Part shown: positions 55,353-64,000 of the stretch, piece by piece
Layout: every line of letters begins with the position of its first letter
Numbering within the stretch: position 1 is the first letter of the stretch
Assembly (NCBI GenBank): GCA_025093985.1
Contig: JACAAK010000009.1
Span: 1,674,001-1,738,000, forward strand
Reading direction: 5' to 3'
DNA length: 64,000 bases
DNA from: Calvatia gigantea
Lineage: Eukaryota > Basidiomycota > Agaricomycetes > Agaricales > Lycoperdaceae
Notes under the pieces: model-generated
Databases searched by the model: none
Seen by the model: the letters and a program-made list of their open reading frames with translations, nothing else
What the model was told of the DNA's origin: nothing
Made by a program: the position numbers and the translations under genes

Positions 55353-57169
55353 ATGGCACCAACCCAGAAAAACTATAAGAAGGGAAAGAAAGCGGCCATT
55401 GTAGCCTCATCCCCCTCTCCTTCCCTCTCTTCAATCTCTTCCCTTTCTACAAAAAACAATTCCCTAGTCAGAAAAGCCCATTCTCTCCCCTCCTCCCCTC
55501 GTATTCTTATATCCTACCCTCCCACTGTCACACCTGTGGGCCATGAAACCCCAATTCTCCCCACCATCCAAATTAATGAACTACTAGAAAAGCCCATTAT
55601 CACCCTCCCGAATGCTGTCTTTACCAAAGACGAGCTCCAACAATTTGCAGACCAGAACAAACAATTCTGGGTCGACGTCTTCATCGGACCAGATTGCATC
55701 TACATCCCCCCCTCCACCGAATCATCTCCCAGTACCCCCTGGGATAGACTCACCTACCCAACAAGAATGGGAAGCAGCTCCGCTGTATCCCAACTTCATC
55801 CCCAGCAAACAGAGGTACCAAACCCACCCAACGACCCTGAACCAAGAGACCCGCCAGTCTCTTTCTCCAACATCGTCGCCGGAGCCACTCCCCATACCGC
55901 CACCTACGATATGAAATCAACCCCACAGCGGCTCCTCTGGTCGCCAAAACCAAAGTACGTCTACCCAATCCGGACCAACAACCCCCCCCAACACTCCCCT
56001 CGGAGCGAGCTGGGATCCCGAAATCTATTAGGGCAGAGCTTCCTGTCCTCGACCAATGACACATTCCCCACTCTACCGCCGGCCCCTCTCCAAAGTCCCC
56101 CACAACCGCCACCGTCAACCCTGAACCACCCAGGTCAGCCTGGGATGAATTACACCCCACTAAACACTCGGCCGCTGGTTATATTGCAGCCAGCCCATCC
56201 GACCGAGATCCCAACAACCGAAGCCGCTTCTCCCCTGAACCCCCCTCTGCGAACAATAGACCTTCGCCCATGGAGTTATGGGCTAGAACTGATTTCTCAT
56301 CTGAGGGATCCCTCCGCACAATGGTCTTCAAGGGAGACCATCGAACTCGCTTCTGCTCCGAATATCTACATAATGCCAATCAGTGAAATCACTGGCGCAT
56401 CATCTGTGACGCCATTTCACAGCTCGAACATCTTTCTCGGGATTATGAGCATGCTACCGATTGAGCGGCCCTATTTATCCAGGCATCACGAAGCCTTGGA
56501 TTACCTCAGGCTTATGCCCGCTACCTCAACGAGCATAGTGTTAAGCCTATCCCACCCAACCAGCGAACTGGCCCTTCTAAGGTCAGACCACACCAACGAG
56601 CCGATTCCCCCACGAGAGAATCCCCCCCCAAACCGCATGTACCTTCCCCATCCACATCTCTCCCATCTAGACGAACAAATCCCACCCGAACGACTCAAAA
56701 CAGCCATATACAACTTAATGGGCCAACTGGACCAACTTCTAAACCTCCGAAGCCAGTCCGAAAACCCCTCGGTCCCAACCCAGGACGAGGAAGAACCCCA
56801 ACCCAACCCCGAGCTATGAACGACCCAAACTTCGACCCGAAGGCCTTTTGTGAAAAATGTGCCAAACTCCATCTCCCTGCCATAGGTCACTGGGCCAGTG
56901 ATTGTGCCTATACCACTTGCCCCATCTGTCGAAAAACCTGCCCTGGCCATTACCGCTGGACCTGCCCCCAATACCTCTGCCGACTCTGTGAAACTATCAA
57001 TCCGAAACACAAACCAGAAGATTGTCCGAAATACGTCGACCACATCCAAGCCGTCGAAAATATGAAACAACGTTTCCAAGAACAACTCCTGGAAAACCCC
57101 TGCGATGCCTTTGACGACGAAGATTACGACGACGGGGTATCTTTGGACTACTTAGTCTTATCCGCGTAA
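55353..57169 (+). pseudogene. Gypsy1 copy 2 ORF3
   Basis: Same start and C-terminus as in copy 1. A one-base deletion in the C-run near 55982-55990 shifts the frame, so a false 488-codon ORF runs to 56819. The real frame resumes as the segment ending in all three intact zinc knuckles and the stop at 57167-57169. Further stops, such as TGA near 56461, lie in the real frame. The two copies therefore support the same ancestral protein with different lesions. Confidence 0.72.
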
Positions 57170-57201
57170 ATTTCGGAGTAATTTACCTAGAGACGGGCTA
57201 A

Positions 57202-57829
57202 TGTTACGAACTTACCACATCCCCGGACTCTCCGAACTAACATATTAACCTTCTTAACAGACTTTCTATTATTCCCTCTGTATACCCCGGTCCATTCTTT
57301 ATTCATTTATCACATGTACTTCTACCTCTGCTTCTTATGATTCATTCTGAATCATGTTCCTGTTTCACCTTCATCTTTTCCTGCCATTGTACTTCTCCTT
57401 ACCTGGCTCCATCTTCTTATGACTCATACTCGTTCTTCTGTATTCATTTCACCTATCCCTAAGATTCCTCAGATTACCAATTAACCCATAGTAGTTCTCA
57501 TTGACTCATATCTACTTACTACGTAATCTCCCATCTCCTATTCGTAGCTAGTATATAAACCTTAAGTAGTACTTTGTATTACTTCAGGTTATTCTAGTAA
57601 CAAGCTTCCTTATCTTCGCTCGTCTGCTACAAGGCTAACAACCTTGGGGACTGCAGTGACATTTAACTCGGACTTCTCAGGCAAGCATGAGCTTCTACTC
57701 GAGGGAGTGATCCGAAGCCTGCACAGAAGTCATTGAGACTTGTCAAATACTCCTGGGCTATAGCATTGAACCTCTCCCTGAGTGGAGACGATCCGGGCCT
57801 GGTTGCGAAGTAAGGTAACGCACATAACA
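57202..57829 (+). repeat. Gypsy1 copy 2, 3' LTR
   Basis: 628 bp, TGTTACGAAC...CATAACA. It has several differences from its 5' partner, more than copy 1 shows. Confidence 0.94.
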
Positions 57830-60475
57830 ATTTATGACAAATACACTGAAACAATGGAAGAACAAAAATAGAAACCCGAAATATGTTGACGATGTCAGCA
57901 CATGACACCAAGCCGCTGATTTTTGACATAATGTTGCAGGATATATTCCATTTAATTTCACGATCACCTCCTGATTCCTTTCCATTTCCATTTGAGAAAT
58001 CTCTGCCCACCATATCCTATATCTTATGCAGATATAATCACCAATTTGATGTATAATATGCGCATCCTTTACAGGATATCTACCGCTTTTGACACACCAC
58101 ACTTCTGTATTGCCACTTATGTGGAACAACCATTGTGAAGGAGTTGAATAAAACGCTGGTTGATAATGCATTGTACAATTAAACCTAACTAGGAAAGACC
58201 ACACTGTTCATTATGTGAGTCACCTACAGGTAGACTATAATGGATTAGGCATTCAATTTCAAGAAGAACTCATTTGGACTCACTGACTAGAGTTGGACAA
58301 GCATAAGACTTGCTATGCATTCACACTAGCGTCTACCAGAAAAGTGCAACAGCTCGGATATATCATCCTAAAAATATGTGATGGTTATACCTCCATATGA
58401 GCTTTCACCTCGCATAGCTTAACAAACTTGCGAGAAAATTCTTTTATTTCTGGAATTACATCGATAATGATCTGCCATTAACAATGCATGTTGACATTTA
58501 AATTGAAATACTCATCAATGAGGGAGGAGTACAGTAAAACTAGTTCTTAATTACTGGTGAATAACCACATACAATTAAAGCTTTAAATGGCTACACTTTG
58601 CCAGTCCATCTTAATTGATGTGTGCTGTGGTGGTTCATAACATGATAAACACTCTCTAAGCCCTAAAAAGTGATATGATTGAGTAACATGTATTAGGAAA
58701 CTTAACATGCTGCAAAGCATGGAGAAGAACAACAAACACAGTATTCTTACTCCAAATCTGATGACCGCCTTATCCTGTGCTTAACAGCAAAGGAAATTCA
58801 TTAAGTTGAAGGCATTGCTTTTGTGATTCAATTCTCCAGTTATCTGTGCATGTGAGAAATGCTTAGCATTGATAACAAAACTGCTTTTGCAGACTGGATG
58901 AGAAGATACACTGGAATAATCTAATGGGCTTTGGCTTACCAGATAAGAAGAGAGTTTGAATGACACCAGATGAGCACTATATATGTTACATGGAAGGAAT
59001 CTTCAATCCTTGATTAAGCTGGATTTTATCCGCCTTCATGCAATTATGCTGGATTTTACCTGCATTTTCCAAAACCACTTTGTCAACCTCGCTTTGGCAA
59101 TAAAGTCTAATAGCCTTGCAACTAGCTGGCTCGAGTGACTGCCGCAACATGATACCAATTCCTATGTCATCGCAAGCCCTCCTCTTTAGAGTCGATGGGA
59201 AAATATAAAGGATATGATATTCCTTTCCACCTTCATAGGAAGATGTTTGGATAAGAATATTAGGTTTAGAAATATTCCTTTCTGCCACAGTTGCTGAAAA
59301 AAATATATTCATAGGACTTTCAATTGTTCCTATCACCTCTCACGAGTCGCTGATAAAACAAATGGGAAGTTATCCCTGCCAACATCTCAAGATGAGCGTC
59401 TTAGGCAAAAATAATATTAGGAAATTATTCCTTCATACTCGTTCAAAGAGTCAACTGTAAAAATATGGCAGGAACTTATTCCTTTTGTAAGATAAAAATA
59501 AGATAGGGTCTAACGATCCTTTCTCTCTTTCACAAGATTGAGGAAAAGTTTCATAGGTTTTGAATGTAACCTTCCACCTCTTTGTGAGTCTATGGTAAAA
59601 CATCTACATGAAATTTATCCATCTGCCTCAAATTGAGAGTCCGGAAAAATATACAGGGTCAATTTCAAGATCCTTCCACCTCTTCAGAGTTGTATGGAAA
59701 AACAAATAAGGGACTTAATTGTTCCTCCCTCCTTTTTGGAGTTGATGGGAAATAACAAAAAGTGTGTATGCATTCCTTGGGACTATATCCTTAATCCACA
59801 TTGGCCATAATGCCTTTTGCTTGGAGGAAAATTGCATGAGACCACTTCCATTTGCAAATCCATTAATTTGGAATTTGTTCAAGTCAAATCAGAACAAGGC
59901 TTGTAGCATCATTGCTCTGTCGGCTCAGAGGACTGCCATGGCTGATTGATCTACATAACCGCAAAAGTGATGGCCTTGGTTATGCTGGCTTAGTACTGCC
60001 ACTTTCTTGATCTCACAATAATCACACACTGAATTAGCGACCAGTGATTTATCACTTAGGATTTCGCATCAGCAAAATAGTTTTTTATTTCACACCTATG
60101 TGGAAAAACAGATTTGTTAAATGCTTCAAAAGAATTGCTGTTTACAATTTCTGGAGGAGCTTTTTTAAGCTTTTCTACTCCTACTCTTAGATGAAAGTCA
60201 CGGGAGTTTAGTTGAGTTAAAGGACATTTGATAGCTCAAAGCAATTGCCATTGTGTCCTTTATGGCCATCATAGCAAACACTAGCATCAATTCCTCTCCA
60301 TTACAGGCTTTTTTCCAACTTTCAAAGTCTGGTTAAATCCACATGATCATTGATGACTCCGATATTTGATGTTCGGCTTTGCCACTCTTTTGTTGAAGAT
60401 TCCAATGTCTAAGCTTGGTATCAATACTGCTAGATTATTGAAGTGTTAATCTTCCCCCCTTCAAGTAAGGAGGAG
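57830..60475 (+). mobile_element. Copia1 interior, 3' half, CpG-depleted copy
   Basis: Homologous to about 23680-26340 of the complete Copia1, including the hairpin array (59150-59760, two units fewer) and one DNA motif TGGCTCGAGTGACTGCCGC. Nearly every CG of the complete copy is TG or CA here. An open minus-strand stretch at 57758-58204 resembles no protein I know. At 58085-58150 it keeps a segment that the complete copy has replaced by a shuffled internal repeat. Confidence 0.8.
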
Positions 60476-61018
60476 TATTGAATCTCACTCCATACCACTA
60501 CGTTGGATCAGTCTATTTATAGCTGAAATGGGGTTTAAGTATTTCACCTTCAGAGGGTTGATAATAACGGCCCATCATGGACTATGTACGCAGTAGTTGT
60601 ACTGCCCTTCTGATAGTCAGTTATACCCTCTGCATGGAACCTTCTAGTACATGTGTCATACACAGTATGCTCCAATTATGCTACTGGTAGTTAGACCTCA
60701 CCCATATAAGGGTTTAGAGTGCACAGACCAGGGATTTTAGTATATAAATATCCTATATAGCATTACAATATGTACACCTTTTAGGTAGGCCTTTGGGCTA
60801 AGACACTATGTCTTTTTCCTCTACACTAGCTTCTCTAAGCATCGCTTCCCCTCTCCTCAAGGCTCTCTGAGTACACTGGTATAAGCAGGACTATGTCCGC
60901 TACCATGCATCTCTCCTACTGGACCATCTCCCAGATGAACATGACTACCCTCCACTGCTGATGCCTACATGCTTAGGTAGTGTGAATTATATTGGGATGT
61001 CAACTTGTTCTCTCAACA
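60476..61018 (+). repeat. Copia1 3' LTR, decayed copy
   Basis: Again about 543 bp, TATTGAATCT...TCTCAACA, its first TG changed to TA. It has many CpG-to-TpG/CpA differences from the LTR at 26341, plus small indels near 60560-60640. It abuts the reversed gag fragment at 61019. Confidence 0.85.
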
Positions 61019-62690
61019 TCTGCTTGGTGATTAACAGAATTGTATTGTACTGCATCTGTATACCATTCTTCAATAGTTTTGGATAGTCCTTTTTTTCTTG
61101 TCCATACTTCTTGGGCAAGAAAGGATATAAGTCCATGTTTATACTGTTTGATTAAGGCTTTGTTATCCTGGATCCCTGCAATTGAAGCCAGACATTGGAA
61201 TTCAAGATTGAAGTCTGCTACAGTTGATTTGTTTTGCCTTAAGTCATTCCATTGTTGTTATGTAGTAATTTGTTTATTTACCAGGGTGAAGTGCTTCAGG
61301 ATTTCTGCTTCAAAGTCTTTGAAGGTGGAGTATCTCCATAGCACAGGTTTTCCTTGGGCATTGGTAATTTAACTGGTGTAGTACTGTTTAGACCAGGATC
61401 TAGCTTTTCCTTCAACCATAAAGCCTAGGATGAATCTGATCTGGCATTAGTCATCTGTAAAGGCTCTAGGGTTTATTTTGAGGTAGTTTTTAACTAGCAT
61501 CCACTAAGTTTTGAATCTTGGTGTTACTCTATTGAAGTTTGGTAGTTTTTGCCTGATTTCTTTTAAGTTTCCATCATTTCCTACAAAATGAATTGTAGGA
61601 GTTCAATGTCTTCATTGGCCTCCTTCTCCAAGCAAGAAAGAGGATGGAGTAGATGGAGCATTGCTGGGACTTTGTGATGAGGGAGGGGAGAAAAAGAGTG
61701 CTCTGTTTTTTCAACCTTTACTTGGAGACCTTCTGCTAAGAGGTCTTCATGTTCTGATTCCAAATATTGGAGTCAATGTTTTGGAAGGTGGTTGGTCTGG
61801 GGGTGGCTGAGTACTTGTTTGAGTTTGAGTTTGAGTTAAAGTAGCCATTGTTTCAGTTTCTAGATATATTGGTTTTTGGGATTTGAAACTAGGAATGTCT
61901 AGGTATTTGAGGGTGTCTGGAGTATATAAAAAGTAATCTCCTTTTCTATTGGAGAAGTCTGATACTTTGTCTAGATGTTCTGGCAACTGGTGGAATATCT
62001 TGTTGTTAGAGTCATCTTCAAGGATTGATAGTAAGGTTTGGGGGTTTTCAATTCCAATTTGGAAAGAGAATATAGCTTTGGACAGTATTTATGGTGGTGA
62101 TTCCTGAGGTAGGCCTTGCTTGGGCAAATTGGGTCAAAAATAATCAAACCTGCCACTTTGAGATGGTTTAGGGGGTTCTGGTTTGTTGGATTTTCTTGTA
62201 GGTGCTAGTAGTTTCTGTAGTAGTTTAGGTTTTTGAGATCTTGTTTGTGGGGTGTAATAGATTCTTTCCAGGTATGGTGCTAAAGGTCCTTCTAATTGGT
62301 GGGCATGTTCGGGTAGTGGTATGGTAGGTGATTCAAAGGAATGTTGTGTTGGAGTATGGAATAATTGTTCTGGAGAGGAAGGAGGGTGTAAAGGATGTTT
62401 TCCCTTTCCAAGACATGGTGAAAGAAAACAGAAAGTGGTGACCAGGCCTGCTTTACTAAACACTACTAGGTGGAGGCTTCTCAACATGTCAATGCATGAA
62501 GGATAATGGAAAATAAGAGACTAGCAGTGAATAGTCCTGCTCTACTCAACACTACTTGCAGAGGATGAAAACCTAGTAGACTTGAAGTTCTACTCTTCTT
62601 AACTCTATTACTAGGAAGGCTTCTCAATGTCAACTGGATGGAGGAATAATCAGCAGAAGCTGGCTGTAAGAAACAGAAGTTGTGTAGAAA
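61019..62690 (-). pseudogene. Gypsy1-related gag and leader, reversed and CpG-depleted
   Basis: Minus-strand gag fragment: core gag near 61040-61580, the segment with TPIFGIR...TMATLTQTQTQT near 61750-61850, and the N-terminal extension with RTRSQKPKLLQ near 62190-62240. The leader matches 5299-5460 of Gypsy1 up to 62690. It has a number of stops. It confirms that the region upstream of the gag ATG was under the same frame in a third, divergent copy. Cut at 62690 by a Gypsy2-related LTR. Confidence 0.8.
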
Positions 62691-63009
62691 TGTTGTGGGC
62701 TCTACTGTTTCTATTATATCATTGTGCCATTTCCTATCCCTATTCCTACCATGTACCTGTTTCAGCTATTCTAGTATCAGCAATCTCTGAGTGTCTACTC
62801 ATACTGACTCACATACTACTGCACCATAGTAATCAGATGTTTCATGTAGTATCTCCATCTATTCAACTAGATAGCCTCCCTGTATTTAAGTGTATATATA
62901 CCTCCTTGTATTTGGTATGCTTAACTATCTACAGTTTCTCTTTCCTTACTTGCCCTCAAGTCTTAGCCCTAGTTGCAACCTGAGGTTCAGTCGGACTAAG
63001 GTCATAACA
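62691..63009 (+). repeat. LTR of a Gypsy2-related family
   Basis: 319 bp, TGTTGTGGGC...GTCATAACA, recognisably related to the Gypsy2 LTR (shared CTGTTTCAG, TGTATTTAAG and the end of the LTR). It has a TATA-like TATTTAAG at 62883 and ATGCTTAACTA 34 nt later at 62917-62927. Confidence 0.75.
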
Positions 63010-63091
63010 TTTGGTTAAGCATCCCTACCTCACTCTGCAAGGAGTAGGCTGAAACAGGCCTAAACAAGAATAATCTAGGAGCTAGTATATG
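63010..63091 (+). other. Gypsy2-related leader with primer-binding site
   Basis: TGGTTAAGCAT at 63012-63022 is the Gypsy2-type primer-binding site with its CGT changed to CAT. The leader resembles 38498-38580 and stops close to where the Gypsy2 gag ATG would be, where a reversed Copia1 LTR begins. Confidence 0.65.
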
Positions 63092-63634
63092 TGTTGAGAG
63101 AACGAGTAGACATCCCAATATATGTTCACACTACCTTAGCGTGTAGGCGTCAGCGGTGGAGGGTAGTCGTATTCATCCGGGAGACGGTCCAGTAGGAGAG
63201 GCGCATGGTAGCGGACATAGTCCTGCTTATACCAGCGTACTCAGAGAGTCTTGAGGAGAGGAGAAGCGATGCTTAGAGAAGCTAGCGTAGAGGAGAGAAG
63301 ACATATTGTCTTACGCCAAAGGGCGTATCCAAAAGGATTACATACAGGGAATCTACATAGGTATTATATACTATTAGTCCCTGGTCTGTGCACTCTAAAC
63401 CCTTATACGGGTGAGGTCTAACTACCAGTAGCATAATGTGTGCATACTGTGCATGTCCACATGTACTAGAAGGTTCCATGCGTAGTATCTACCTGCTACT
63501 TACAGTGCGGTATCCTACATGCATAGTCCATAATAGTGTCCGTTATTATCGACCCTCTGAAGGTGAAATACTCGAACCCCGTTTCAGCTATAAATAGACT
63601 GAACCAATGTAGTGGTACGGAGCGAGATTCAACA
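63092..63634 (-). repeat. Copia1 3' LTR, reversed third copy
   Basis: 543 bp in minus orientation (plus strand TGTTGAGAGA...GATTCAACA), close to the LTRs at 20177 and 26341 and little decayed. Confidence 0.9.
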
Positions 63635-64000
63635 CTCCTCCTCACTTGAAGGGGGGAAGATTAACGCTTCAATAATCTAGCGGTATTGAAACCAGACTTA
63701 GACATTGGAATCTTCAACAAAAGAGCGGCAGTGCCGAACATCAAATGTCGGAGTCGTCAACGATCATGCGGAATTAACCAGCTTTTTGAAAGTTGGAAGA
63801 GCATTCCTGTAGCAGAGAGGAATTGATGCTAGCGTTTGCTATGATGGCCATAAAGGACGCAACGACAATTGCTTTGAGCTATTAAAGCCTAAAAAGGCTC
63901 CTCCAGAAATTGTAAACAGCAATTCTTTCGAAGCGTTTCAACAAATCTGTTTTTCCACTAAAGAGGCAGAAATAGAAATACTAAATGTGATATGGATGTT
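63635..64000 (-). mobile_element. Copia1 interior, reversed third copy, running off the window
   Basis: Begins with the reversed polypurine tract and matches about 25930-26340 reversed, with a deletion of about 100 bp and a different sequence in the last 50 bases. One plus-strand frame (FLKVGRAFL...GIDASVCYDGHKG, then LLKPKKAPPEIVNSN) is open for about 100 codons apart from one stop, antisense to the element. I do not recognise it. Confidence 0.75.

Larger units (their letters stand above)
48666..57829 (+). mobile_element. Ty3/Gypsy chromovirus Gypsy1, copy 2 (9.2 kb)
   Basis: Same layout as copy 1, with 628-bp LTRs. The flanks AGGTT (48661-48665) and ATTTA (57830-57834) do not match. The left flank is LINE I and the right flank a Copia1 fragment, so the element is probably a recombinant between two insertions or lies at a deletion breakpoint. 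It is more decayed than copy 1 in gag and RT. Confidence 0.93.

Noticed and set aside
1..64000. Classical repeat-induced point mutation (CpA to TpA)
   Set aside because: Differences between copies are concentrated at CG dinucleotides; CA is not preferentially changed in the comparisons I made by eye.

Overview
This 64 kb window looks like fungal heterochromatin made almost entirely of retrotransposons inserted into one another. I found no host gene, tRNA, rRNA or CRISPR. A fungal origin is inferred from Tad1-like LINEs with tandem zinc knuckles in ORF1 and from Ty3/Gypsy chromoviruses carrying a C-terminal chromodomain. Decay by CpG-to-TpG/CpA change, not the CpA-to-TpA change of classical ascomycete RIP, suggests a CpG-methylating filamentous fungus, perhaps a basidiomycete. 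The species cannot be named.

Left nest (1-28866). Plus-strand LINE pieces A, B and C (1-4555) precede one minus-strand LINE, copy D. D is cut into six pieces over about 24 kb by Gypsy1 copy 1 (4626-13767, TSD GCCTG), a solo LTR (14825-15436), LINE E (15686-18651, 17-bp TSD) and the LTR element Copia1 (20177-26883, TSD ACATG). A solo Copia2 LTR (28370-28760, TSD ACTAG) follows D's 5' end.

Middle and right nest (28867-48665). LINE G (minus) interrupts the start of LINE H (plus, endonuclease + RT + RNase H), which itself holds a solo LTR. Next is a Copia2 pol fragment with its own solo LTR. Then comes a four-level nest: LINE I (minus) contains LINE J (plus), which contains LINE K (minus), which contains Gypsy2 (38192-44507). 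Target-site duplications support each level.

Right end (48666-64000). Gypsy1 copy 2 lacks matching flanking duplications. It is followed by a heavily CpG-decayed Copia1 3' half, a reversed Gypsy1-related gag, a Gypsy2-related LTR with leader, and the 3' end of a reversed Copia1 copy that runs off the window.

The LTR elements show the most interesting biology. In both Gypsy families the sequence just after the 5' LTR is complementary (10-11 nt) to an LTR segment starting exactly 34 nt after the first T of the TATA box, the arrangement expected of Tf1-type self-priming. Both families carry an extra, unrelated, non-envelope ORF after pol. Copia1 has near-identical LTRs but an interior with no usable coding capacity; that interior recurs in other copies and contains a degenerate tandem array of hairpins, as expected for a non-autonomous element mobilised in trans.
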